Below, one piece after another: positions 34,652 to 42,352 of a stretch of 64,000 nt of DNA. The DNA is from Thermoproteota archaeon. GTDB taxonomy: Archaea > Thermoproteota > Nitrososphaeria_A > Caldarchaeales > Calditenuaceae. The first letter of the stretch is position 1. Each line of letters begins with the position of its first letter. Below the pieces are notes generated by a model, which was not told where the DNA came from, searched no databases, and was given only the letters and a program-made list of their open reading frames with translations. The position numbers and the translations under genes are program-made. Location: assembly GCA_030550235.1 (NCBI GenBank), contig JAUQPU010000003.1, forward strand, positions 1 through 64,000, written 5' to 3'.

Positions 34652-35095
34652 ATGGAGCTGGACGTAAAGACGGCGCTTGAGCGGTTCAGGATGTTCATCA
34701 TCTATAACACGTGCCTCAGCCTTATCCCGAAGGGGTATTTGAGGGACCCGACGATCTTCCCGGAGAGGGACCCGGATAAGGGCGAGATATACGTTGAGGC
34801 GGCCAGCAAGATCGAGTTGGCCAAGATCAGGGATATCAGGTTCGTGAAAGTTGCCGATATACTCGGCGTGATATACAAATCGAAGACGGGAAACACTAAC
34901 CTTAAGTGGAGGCAGATAAGGGGAAATATAGGGAGGCTGACAGGCGTGGCCTCCCCAAACTCCATAGTCAACCTTCTAGAGGCGAAGGTCATCACAAGGG
35001 AATACCTAGAGGACTATCTCAAACAGAAGTCTGAGCCCCCGAAGACAGAGGCCGAGGGTCAGGAAACACAAGATACCACTTCAACACCACAGTAA
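34652..35095 (+). CDS. Hypothetical soluble protein divergent from the SMC operon
   Basis: 147 residues; family not recognised. It is charged and helical, with an aromatic/hydrophobic start (ERFRMFIIYNTC) and a disordered tail rich in Glu, Thr and Pro from about residue 125. The TATA box at 34624-34632 supports the ATG. It shares its promoter region with the SMC/kleisin/kite operon, so a linked role is possible but unproven. Confidence 0.6.
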   Translation: MELDVKTALERFRMFIIYNTCLSLIPKGYLRDPTIFPERDPDKGEIYVEAASKIELAKIRDIRFVKVADILGVIYKSKTGNTNLKWRQIRGNIGRLTGVASPNSIVNLLEAKVITREYLEDYLKQKSEPPKTEAEGQETQDTTSTPQ

Positions 35096-35106
35096 TGGGC
35101 TGGCCT

Positions 35107-35505
35107 CTAAGGGGCCACACTCTCACCGCCCACTATCTTCTCCAGCTCATTCAGGAGATCAGAAAGAAGTAGCGTATTCAAACAGTATCTTCCGTTAGCA
35201 ACGTAGATTATGTAAGGAGAGGAGGAGAGTGTCCTTAAGAGCTCGTCGCCTCTCAGCCCCGTCAGCATGGTTATTTCGCCAAGAGTAAAAGTGTCGTCAG
35301 ATGTTAGGCCCAACGCTTTAGACATTGCCCTCCCTAACATGTATATGTACAGATATGGTAAACCCTCAGGGACCTTCCTTTTTGGAAGCACCTTGCCTTC
35401 CTCGGTCAGCATGAGAAGTTCTTTCACCCTCGCGGCCTCCTCGATGACTTTCGCCCCCTCGTCAAAGATTAGCAGCTCTCTAAGATGCTCTCGCTCACTG
35501 TTCAT
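35107..35505 (-). CDS. Small hypothetical protein with winged-helix-like end (paralog A)
   Basis: 132 residues. The N-terminal half is charged and helical, with LMLTEEGKVLPKRKVPEGLPYLYIYMLGRAMS. The C-terminal half looks like a winged helix (FTLGEITMLTGLRGDELLRTL, then a YVANGRYCL hairpin). The neighbour at 35513-35941 has the same layout and matching positions, so these are tandem paralogs, 7 bases apart and probably co-transcribed. Function unknown; a DNA- or protein-binding role is plausible. Confidence 0.65.
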   Translation of the reverse strand: MNSEREHLRELLIFDEGAKVIEEAARVKELLMLTEEGKVLPKRKVPEGLPYLYIYMLGRAMSKALGLTSDDTFTLGEITMLTGLRGDELLRTLSSSPYIIYVANGRYCLNTLLLSDLLNELEKIVGGESVAP

Positions 35506-35512
35506 CTGGCAA

Positions 35513-35941
35513 TCAACTTTGAGATTTTTGTGTTAGAGTCTTTTCGACTCTCTCGAGAATGTCCTGTAGCTTCGCCAGTTGAACAATATATCCACCCCGC
35601 TCCACAGTTGAGACGAGATACTGGTTTTTGAGCTCGTTGAGGCGTGCAGCGACGCTGAAATAATCTGAACCAATCGCTGTTGATATCTCCTCTATGGTGG
35701 CGACATCAGTCTCGATTAAGCCTATCTCTCGGGCCAGCCTCTTGCCAACGAGGTAGAGCAACACCCGTCCCCAGACTGGAATCCTATCTACCGGGACCAT
35801 GAAAATGACTTTTCCATCTCGCGTTAATCTGATAAGCCTCTTGGCCCTGTCTATCAGAGCAGCCGAGAGCTCCTTCTCGTCTATAATCAGCTCCCTTAAC
35901 TTCTCCTTTAGTTCTTGGTCACTGCTTCTTGCCTCGGTCAT
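35513..35941 (-). CDS. Small hypothetical protein with winged-helix-like end (paralog B)
   Basis: 142 residues, a paralog of the next gene downstream. Corresponding parts are LIRLTRDGKVIFMVPVDRIP, VLLYLVGKRLA, then TIEEISTAIGSDYFSVAARL and the VERGGYIVQL hairpin. The ATG at 35941 lies about 28 bases after a TATA-like ACTTAAAAG on the minus strand. First gene of the pair; function unknown. Confidence 0.65.
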   Translation of the reverse strand: MTEARSSDQELKEKLRELIIDEKELSAALIDRAKRLIRLTRDGKVIFMVPVDRIPVWGRVLLYLVGKRLAREIGLIETDVATIEEISTAIGSDYFSVAARLNELKNQYLVSTVERGGYIVQLAKLQDILERVEKTLTQKSQS

Positions 35942-36043
35942 GATTATAAGTGATTTTACATACTTTTAAGTTTTTCGTAAAAAGTAGCTAATATTTTCTA
36001 TAAATTCCGGCTAAATAATGCAGAGTTTCGAGGTTTTACTTTT

Positions 36044-36553
36044 CTATGGCCACTTCATTAGTAAGTTGCGGCACCGGGGGCAGGGCTCCACTCCTTTCAT
36101 GTCTGTATCGAGGATGGTGTTGCTGAAGTACATGACGCATCTTGGGTTGGGGCAGTGTTTTAGGCCTAGCATGTGTCCAACCTCGTGTATGACCTCCTTC
36201 TTCAGCCTCTCAATGAATCTCTCAGGTCTAGGGTGTTTCAGCCTATAGGTCGAGACCACCGCGGACTTGTCCATGGCTAGGCCGAAGCAGAAGTTATATC
36301 CGTCAAAGTATAGGTCGAGCTCTGTAATGTGTAGGTGGTAATATTCCCTGTTAGGAAGCTCTCTTGACAGGGCATCCACCAGCCTCATAGCCTCCACCTG
36401 CCTCCGCACCTGGTCGAGGAACCGCGCCGCAGGGTCCTCCTCAAGCTCCAGCTCCACGGCTGATAGCCCGTAGACGGCGGCCGCCACCACGGCGGCCTCC
36501 CCCCTTTCTCGGCTGATAGTCTTAGGCGAGGAGACGACCAGTCTCGCCGGCAA
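36044..36553 (-). CDS. amzA: Archaemetzincin
   Basis: Zinc metalloprotease of the archaemetzincin family. The 169-residue protein has the full signature: HEVGHMLGLKHC (His123, Glu124, His127, His133, Cys134), then Cys139, Met141, and the second zinc site pair Cys158/Cys161 (CPRC). The N-terminal half supplies the usual alpha/beta fold, with LHITELDLY. The family's physiological substrates are unknown. No signal peptide, so it is cytoplasmic. Confidence 0.93.
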   Translation of the reverse strand: MPARLVVSSPKTISRERGEAAVVAAAVYGLSAVELELEEDPAARFLDQVRRQVEAMRLVDALSRELPNREYYHLHITELDLYFDGYNFCFGLAMDKSAVVSTYRLKHPRPERFIERLKKEVIHEVGHMLGLKHCPNPRCVMYFSNTILDTDMKGVEPCPRCRNLLMKWP

Positions 36554-36590
36554 GCCCGGATAAATTCTAGCGTGGAGTATGATAAGTTTG

Positions 36591-37154
36591 ATGCCTAAGG
36601 TCTATCTCGTGGCCGGTACTCCCGGCGTGGGTAAATCGACCGTGGCGCTGGGGCTGGCTTCTAAGCTTGGGGGGTTGGTGATAGAGCTGAGAGAGCTGGC
36701 CGACCCTGGAGAGGTGGAGGTTCATCCAGCTAAGCTGGCGGCGAGGGCTGGGGCTAGGATTAGAGCGGGTGGAAGAGACGCGGTGATAGCCACCCACATA
36801 GTCTTCAAGCCCCGGGGCATAACTGTGGGCGGGGTGGTAGTTTTGAGGAGATGCCCCCTCAGGCTCATAGAGGAGCTAAGGCTGCGTGGATACCCTGAGG
36901 AGAAGGTGCTTGAGAACGCTGAGGCCGAGCTACTAGGGGTGGTGTATGTTGAGGCTATGCGGCGGATGGGTGGGGGGAGGGTCTTCCAAGTCGATACAAC
37001 CGATAGGGGTGTGGAGGAGACAGTTGAGCTGTGTTATCGGGCCCTCAGGGGTATGTGGGGTGGAGAGGAGGTTAACTGGGTCTCCAGGCTCGAGGGAGAG
37101 GGCAGGCTGCAGGAGCTTCTCTCCAAGCTATCAGCCAGGCGCGTAGGAGTCTAA
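36591..37154 (+). CDS. AK6/Fap7-like adenylate kinase (ribosome biogenesis)
   Basis: P-loop kinase with GTPGVGKST directly after the N-terminus, a VLRRCPLRLIEELRLRGY segment that corresponds to the LID region, and ENAEAELLGVVYVEA, typical of the Fap7/hCINAP family, which assists late small-subunit assembly. The frame is open from an ATG at 36579, but the ATG at 36591 lies 28 bases from a TATA-like GGATAAATTC (36558-36567) and starts the protein as MPKVYLVAGTPG, the expected form. Confidence 0.85.
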   Translation: MPKVYLVAGTPGVGKSTVALGLASKLGGLVIELRELADPGEVEVHPAKLAARAGARIRAGGRDAVIATHIVFKPRGITVGGVVVLRRCPLRLIEELRLRGYPEEKVLENAEAELLGVVYVEAMRRMGGGRVFQVDTTDRGVEETVELCYRALRGMWGGEEVNWVSRLEGEGRLQELLSKLSARRVGV

Positions 37155-37164
37155 AGCACCGTGC

Positions 37165-38211
37165 CTAGAGGCTGTCGTATATCTTGACGGCCTCCCTCGC
37201 TATGGCATCGGCCATCTCTAGGGTGCTTGCATTACCGTTAAGGTCGTAGGTCACGGTCTTCCCCTCCCATATCACCTTCTCAGCCGCCATGAAGATACTC
37301 TTAGCGTGTCGCGGATAGCCTAGATAATCTAGCATCCAGGCAGCTGAGAGGATTGTGGCTGTGGGGTTGACCTTGTAGAGGCCCTTATACTTGGGTGCGC
37401 TACCGTGTGCAGGCTCGAACATCGCGTACCGGTCGCCTATGTTTGCAGAGTATACGAGGCCTATATTGCCTATCAGAGACGAGCATAGCTCCGAGATCAC
37501 GTCCATGAAGAGGTTTGTGCTTAGGAGGACCGTCTGGTTAAACCTCTGCGGGTTCTTGACCAGCTGCTGCGCCATGTTGTCTATGTAGTACTCCTCGAGG
37601 CCTATCTGTGGAAACTCCTTTGAGGTCGCCTCGACGCTGTTCCAGAAGATCGAGTCAGTCAGCCTCAGTATATTCCGCTTAGTTATTGCGATGACTTTGC
37701 TGTAGCCTCGCTTAGCTGCTTCTCTGAATGCGACGCGCGCAATCCTCTCAGCCCCCTTCCGAGTTATCTTCCTAATGGCTATCGCCGTGTCCTGGTCCAG
37801 CATGGCCTCAGCCCCTATGTACAGCCCCTCAGTCGCCTCCCTGACGCAGAGGAAATCCACCTCGCCTAGCGGCCCTACCCTGCCCTTAAAGGTCTTGATC
37901 GGCCTTAGGTTAGCGTAAAGGTCCATCCTCCTCCTAATGTTTACTGCCACGCTTCCTGGCGCGGTGGGGTCTGGTGGCGTTGTTGTCGGGGCCTTGAGGC
38001 ATGCGTCGCTGTTGAGTATGGCCTCCCAGGTCTCGGGGGGTATGAGGTTTGGTAGGCTTGGTTTTCCGGCTGAGAGCCACCACTCATAACCCGCCTCGCA
38101 TCGCACAACCTCAACATCAGGGCGGAGAGAGTCGATAACCCTGAGAGCCGCTTCCGCAAGCTCTGGGCCAGTCCCATCGCCATTAATCACGACTACGCGC
38201 TTCCTAGCCAT
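37165..38211 (-). CDS. Isocitrate/isopropylmalate dehydrogenase family enzyme
   Basis: NAD(P)-dependent beta-decarboxylating dehydrogenase. INGDGTGPE, MDLYANLRPIKTF, CVREATEGLYIGAE, the Lys/Asn region AITKRNILRLTD, YIDNMAQQLVKNP and FEPAHGSAPKY are all in the family order. The length, 348 residues, fits both isocitrate and isopropylmalate dehydrogenase. The substrate-side segment SVAVNIRRRMDLYANLRP looks closer to isocitrate or homoisocitrate than to isopropylmalate enzymes, but I do not call it firmly. With mdh and sucD nearby, a citric-acid-cycle role is plausible. Confidence 0.85.
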   Translation of the reverse strand: MARKRVVVINGDGTGPELAEAALRVIDSLRPDVEVVRCEAGYEWWLSAGKPSLPNLIPPETWEAILNSDACLKAPTTTPPDPTAPGSVAVNIRRRMDLYANLRPIKTFKGRVGPLGEVDFLCVREATEGLYIGAEAMLDQDTAIAIRKITRKGAERIARVAFREAAKRGYSKVIAITKRNILRLTDSIFWNSVEATSKEFPQIGLEEYYIDNMAQQLVKNPQRFNQTVLLSTNLFMDVISELCSSLIGNIGLVYSANIGDRYAMFEPAHGSAPKYKGLYKVNPTATILSAAWMLDYLGYPRHAKSIFMAAEKVIWEGKTVTYDLNGNASTLEMADAIAREAVKIYDSL

Positions 38212-38254
38212 TCAGCTCTACAGCTGAAGACCACCTAACTAATTTTTCCATCAG

Positions 38255-39535
38255 TTACGCCCTCGGCCTCAAGACACTTTTTCCCCTCATATATGGCTGG
38301 AGGACCTCAGGTATCTCAACAGAGCCGTCCCTTCGCTGATAGTTCTCCAGTATCGCAACAATAGTCCTCTCAGTGGCTATAGCTGTGCTGTTGAGTGTGT
38401 GGACGTATTTTGTCTCCTCGATGTGCGGCGCCTCCCTATATCTAATCCTGAGCCTCCTAGCCTGGTAGTCTGTACAGTTGCTGCAGGAGACGACCTCGCG
38501 GTACTTCTGCTGGGCAGGCAACCAGACCTCCAAATCATATTTCTTGGCAGCTATTGGGCCCAACTCGCCAACACAGATGTTGACGACCCTGTAGGGCAGG
38601 CCGAGGGACCTGTAGATCTCCTCGGCATTCCTTATGAGGAGCTCATGCTCCTCCCACGACTGGTCCTCCCTGCAGAAGCTGAACTGCTCAACCTTCTCGA
38701 ACTGGTGAACCCTGAATATTCCCTTTGTGTCCTTGCCATGGGCCCCTGCCTCCTTCCTGAAGCATGGGCTTACACCCGCATACCTCAGTGGAAGCATCCT
38801 GCCGTCAAGTATCTCGTCTGCGTGCATCGCGGCTATTGCGTGCTCCGCAGTGCCTATCAGGTAGAGGTCCTCACCCTCAATCTTGTAGATCATGTCCTCA
38901 AAGTCCTTCAGAGATATGGCGCCTGCAAGCATCTCCCTCCTAATCATGTAAGGGGGCTGGACGATCCTGAAGCCCTTGGCTGCGAGGAAGTCTAGGGCAT
39001 AGTTCACCAGGGCGAGGTTTAGAAGCACTATTTCGTCAAGCAGGTAGTAGAATCTTGCGCCTGCGACTTTTGCGGCGCGGTCTAGGTCTGCCATTGCGAG
39101 GCTGTTAAGTATGTCGACGTGATCGCGGATGTAGTCGTCGATGCGGGTCTCACCCCAACTCCTAACCTCGACATTGTCCTCCTCAGTGGCTCCGTTGGGG
39201 ACAGACTCATGTGGTATGTTGGGTAGGTTGAAGAGGGTCTCTCTGACGAAGTTCTCCGTCTCCTCCAGCTCCTTCTCAAGCCTCTCTATCTCGATGCTTA
39301 TCCTGCTAACTCTTTCCCTCAACTCCTTAATCCTCACTTCATCTCCCTTAATCTTGCCTATCTCTGCGGCGATTGTGTTCCTCTCATGCCTCAGCTCCTG
39401 CAGCCTCGTTATGAGGGCCCTCCTCCTCGCATCCCTCTCAATAACGACGTCCACTATGGACGGGTCTATCCCCCGCCTCGCTAGGCCGGCCTTGAAATAG
39501 TCCGGCCTCTGCCGCATCTGCTTTATGTCTAGCAA
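38255..39535 (-). CDS. serS: Seryl-tRNA synthetase
   Basis: Class II aminoacyl-tRNA synthetase charging tRNA-Ser. The 426-residue protein is of the common (bacterial/eukaryotic/most archaeal) type, not the rare methanogen type. It has an N-terminal coiled-coil arm at about 28-100, motif 2 FRKEAGAHGKDTKGIFRVHQ (about 257-276) and motif 3 in the NGSVEIPEVLQPYM-like end (RRDGSVEIPEVLQPYMRG). The start is at 39535 with an M-L-D-I-K beginning typical of SerRS. Confidence 0.95.
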   Translation of the reverse strand: MLDIKQMRQRPDYFKAGLARRGIDPSIVDVVIERDARRRALITRLQELRHERNTIAAEIGKIKGDEVRIKELRERVSRISIEIERLEKELEETENFVRETLFNLPNIPHESVPNGATEEDNVEVRSWGETRIDDYIRDHVDILNSLAMADLDRAAKVAGARFYYLLDEIVLLNLALVNYALDFLAAKGFRIVQPPYMIRREMLAGAISLKDFEDMIYKIEGEDLYLIGTAEHAIAAMHADEILDGRMLPLRYAGVSPCFRKEAGAHGKDTKGIFRVHQFEKVEQFSFCREDQSWEEHELLIRNAEEIYRSLGLPYRVVNICVGELGPIAAKKYDLEVWLPAQQKYREVVSCSNCTDYQARRLRIRYREAPHIEETKYVHTLNSTAIATERTIVAILENYQRRDGSVEIPEVLQPYMRGKSVLRPRA

Positions 39536-39595
39536 CCCTTAGATGAGGTTTGATCTCGCTGTATTTAACATAGTCACGTCTATAATCCCTACGGT

Positions 39596-40144
39596 TTACT
39601 GTTTTGCCTGGAGCTTTCTCTTTATCTCTGGGTCTGTGATCTCTTTTAGGGCTGACTGTGTGAACTCCTCTGCCAGACCCCTACCAGCCCTCCCCTCCCT
39701 CTCATATGCGATGGCCTGGAGGGCCATCTCGAGCTTGTCAAGCTCCTTGACTAGCCTGGCCTCTTCGCTCGATTGTGAGGAGTATTCGCTGTAGAGCTGC
39801 AGTATTAGGTTTCCAGCTCTTCCCTGTATCCTATACACTATCTCCTGTATAGCCTTCTGCTCCTCGTCTCGGTAGTCCTGGTTTGTCTTCTTTTCGCTGG
39901 GTGTCAGGTCGCCTGTCAAGGCCTCTGCGAGGTCGTGGACTACTGCTAGGGCCGCCGTCTTGTAGGGGTCCAAGCCCCTATCAGCCGCGACGAGCATCGA
40001 GAGTAGTGCTAGGCTGTAGGAGTGGTCGGCGACAGATTCAGGCCGTCTAACACCCCTCCTAACCCAGCCTTCCCTCTTCAGCTCCTTTAGCGCAGCTCCA
40101 AGGCTAAAGGCAGCATCTATCCAGCTCATCCCCGCGCTACTCAC
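39596..40144 (-). CDS. HD-domain phosphohydrolase (YfbR/HDDC2-like)
   Basis: 182 residues. Conserved HD-fold metal ligands are His in SVADHSYSLAL (about 42), His-Asp in VVHDLAEALTGD (about 69-70) and a later Asp in KELDKLE. It resembles 5'-deoxynucleotidases of the YfbR/HDDC2 group. The GTG at 40144 overlaps the end of nop10 by 8 bases; an ATG at 40129 is an alternative start. It belongs to the same minus-strand run as aIF2 alpha and nop10. Confidence 0.85.
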   Translation of the reverse strand: MSSAGMSWIDAAFSLGAALKELKREGWVRRGVRRPESVADHSYSLALLSMLVAADRGLDPYKTAALAVVHDLAEALTGDLTPSEKKTNQDYRDEEQKAIQEIVYRIQGRAGNLILQLYSEYSSQSSEEARLVKELDKLEMALQAIAYEREGRAGRGLAEEFTQSALKEITDPEIKRKLQAKQ

Positions 40145-40274
40145 CAGCTCTTAGCTCGTCTTCACTGAGCATCCGTGATGGTGGGTGAGGATTCACGAGC
40201 TCGCCTCCACAGACTGGGCATTTATCGGTCCGTAGAGTGTAGCGCCGGCAGACAGAGCATCTCCGGAGCCTCAT
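40137..40274 (-). CDS. nop10: H/ACA RNP protein Nop10
   Basis: 45-residue component of the archaeal H/ACA pseudouridylation complex, binding Cbf5. The sequence has the expected zinc ribbon, CSVC (Cys 6/9) and CPVC (Cys 19/22), then NPHPPSRMLSEDE, the conserved Pro-rich strand that runs along Cbf5. The start ATG overlaps the aIF2 alpha stop as ATGA, the classic archaeal aIF2A-nop10 arrangement. It is short enough to be missed by gene callers. Confidence 0.95.
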   Translation of the reverse strand: MRLRRCSVCRRYTLRTDKCPVCGGELVNPHPPSRMLSEDELRAGE

Positions 40275-41056
40275 TTCTTCTCCTCTTCGATAGCAGCCTC
40301 TCCACCCTGCTCCGACATTATCTGAGCCATCCTGTTTAGTGCGAGCTGCTTAAGCTCCTCAACCCTCTCGGGGGTTGCGGCCTCAATCCTCAGGAGATAT
40401 TTCGGAGGCCCGATAACTGTTATGGAAATCTTCTCGCCGCTCTTGGCCAGATTCATGGCCTCCTGAGCCGCCCTCCTGATCAGCCCGACACCGCTCTTCC
40501 CCGCGTAGAGCCTGACCAGGGCCTTTGAGATGCTTACCGTCTTCTTAATCTCTTTTCTGCAAAGCTCTACTAGAGTGTCCTTAACCTCCTTTGGGAGATT
40601 AACCCAGCTGGGCACATCGTCGCCAGCGGCTATATCCTCCATGAGGCCGTAGAGGTCTACGCGCCTATCAGCGGCGGACTTGACTAGGCCCTCCTCAATC
40701 ACCGACCTTTCAACCCCTGTCTTCTCGGCTAGGATCGAGAGCATCCTCGAGACTTTCACAACCCTCTTCCACTCGGCCATCTTCTCCTCCCTCTCCTTCT
40801 GCGAGACCCGCCTCAGCGACACATCCACCTGAAGGTTCTCAGGCGAGCTCCTTACAACCCTGAAGACCGTCCTCTGACCCTCCCTCAGATAGTCCCTAAT
40901 GTTCCGAACCCACTTCATGGAGATCTCTGAGAGGGGAACGAACGCCTCAATACCGTCATACTCTTCAAGCCTCACTCTAACCCCATGCCTCAACACCCTC
41001 GTAACAGTTCCAATCACCAGCTCGCCCTGCTGTGGGAACCTGCTACTCATACCCAT
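40271..41056 (-). CDS. Translation initiation factor aIF2, alpha subunit
   Basis: Part of the heterotrimeric aIF2 that brings initiator tRNA to the ribosome. The 261-residue protein starts with an S1 domain (about 10-88: ELVIGTVTRVLRHGVRVRLE, then VSLRRVSQKEREEKM), followed by the helical domain and an alpha/beta C-terminal domain (ISITVIGPPKYLLRIEA). This is the normal archaeal layout and length. It is followed by nop10 in an overlapping arrangement. Confidence 0.95.
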   Translation of the reverse strand: MGMSSRFPQQGELVIGTVTRVLRHGVRVRLEEYDGIEAFVPLSEISMKWVRNIRDYLREGQRTVFRVVRSSPENLQVDVSLRRVSQKEREEKMAEWKRVVKVSRMLSILAEKTGVERSVIEEGLVKSAADRRVDLYGLMEDIAAGDDVPSWVNLPKEVKDTLVELCRKEIKKTVSISKALVRLYAGKSGVGLIRRAAQEAMNLAKSGEKISITVIGPPKYLLRIEAATPERVEELKQLALNRMAQIMSEQGGEAAIEEEKK

Positions 41057-41086
41057 CGCCCACCTCCAGAATACATAGCCATGCTT

Positions 41087-42313
41087 TTAGCCCTTCGACC
41101 CTCCTCCTCTACCAAGCCTCACATGGGCCTTAGCGAGATGGTGGGCTGCAAGCGCTGCGATGAGGGAGACCTCGCCGGCTAAGACTGTGGCAGCCACTAT
41201 CTCCGCCATCTTCAGGGCGTTTGTGCCAGGTGGATCTCCAGCGCCTGAAACACCCATCAACTCCAGGGCCGTCCTCTGAGCTGGCAGCCAAGTCCCGCCT
41301 CCCACAGTCCCAACCTCTAGGCTTGGAAGCGTGACCGAGACGTAGACACCATCCTCGAGCGCCTCGACCATGGTTAGGCAGAGGCTAGACTCGACGACCT
41401 GGGCCGCGTCTTGGCCTGTGGCTAGGAATACTGCAGCGATTATGTTTGCGGCGTGGGCGTTGAACCCTCCCAACACACCGGCCCTCGCAGAGCCTAGGTA
41501 GAGCTTGGTCAGGGCAACCTTCTCCATAGCCTCGGGAGTCGTCTTAAGCTTCTCCTCAATAATCTTCTGCGGGATTGTGACCTCCGCCGTGACAGTCTTT
41601 CCCCTGCCTAGTACCCAGTTGATCGCCGCGGCCTTCTTATCTGTGCAGAGGTTTCCGCTTAGGGCCAAGTGCCTGGCCCAGGGGTTTGACTCGACTATCT
41701 TGTTAGCCACATTCTCAGCCCCGCGGGTAACCATGTTCATCCCCATGGCGTCGCCCGTCTTGGCCTCAAGCCGTAGAAAGACGTATCTACCGGCGACGAA
41801 GGGCTTCAGGTCGATCATCTCGCCGTGTCGAGTCGTCTCGCTGAATGAGGCTTTAAGAGTCTGCTGCTCCCTCTTAACCCACTCCGCGAGGGCCACGCTA
41901 TGTCTCACGCTGGGCGTCTCGAATACCGGAGCCCGGGTCATCGCGTCTGCTAGAACCGCCGTAAGGGCTCCACCCGACTCTCTCACAGCCGCGCATCCTC
42001 TATTCACACTCGCCACCAGGGCGCCCTCAGTCGTCGCGAGGGGGATATAGTATTCTCCGCGGGCGTATGAGCCCTCAACCCTTATAGGCCCCGCCACACC
42101 GACGGGGATGCTTACAGCGCCTATGGTGTTCTCGCAGTTTCTACCTACTATCTGGTCGAATGGGAGGTCGGATTTGAGGGCTGACAAGTCCTTCCCCAGC
42201 CTCTTTTCGAGAAACCTTCTCCTGAGCTCTGTGGCCTTGACGCTGCTCCCCAGAAGCTCGTCCAGCTTGTAGAGCGGTATCTCGCCCCGCTCTAGGGCCT
42301 CCTCTACACCCAT
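41087..42313 (-). CDS. hmgA: HMG-CoA reductase
   Basis: NADPH-dependent enzyme of the mevalonate pathway, needed for archaeal isoprenoid lipids. The 408-residue protein is the class I soluble catalytic domain. It shows ENTIGAVSIPVGVAGP, the catalytic-Glu segment ATTEGALVASVNRG, DAMGMNMVTRGAE, the Lys/Asn part NLCTDKKAAAINW, GTVGGGTWLP, and the C-terminal catalytic His in LAAHHLAKAH. No membrane anchor, as expected for archaea. Located between DNA ligase and aIF2 alpha, all on the minus strand. Confidence 0.95.
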   Translation of the reverse strand: MGVEEALERGEIPLYKLDELLGSSVKATELRRRFLEKRLGKDLSALKSDLPFDQIVGRNCENTIGAVSIPVGVAGPIRVEGSYARGEYYIPLATTEGALVASVNRGCAAVRESGGALTAVLADAMTRAPVFETPSVRHSVALAEWVKREQQTLKASFSETTRHGEMIDLKPFVAGRYVFLRLEAKTGDAMGMNMVTRGAENVANKIVESNPWARHLALSGNLCTDKKAAAINWVLGRGKTVTAEVTIPQKIIEEKLKTTPEAMEKVALTKLYLGSARAGVLGGFNAHAANIIAAVFLATGQDAAQVVESSLCLTMVEALEDGVYVSVTLPSLEVGTVGGGTWLPAQRTALELMGVSGAGDPPGTNALKMAEIVAATVLAGEVSLIAALAAHHLAKAHVRLGRGGGSKG

Positions 42314-42352
42314 ATCCTCTCCTCCAGCATCCCTAGGGGGTGTTGTTTATAG

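Noticed and set aside
38399-38995. 198-codon frame antisense to serS
   Set aside because: Shadow of seryl-tRNA synthetase motifs on the other strand; no independent start signal or family similarity.
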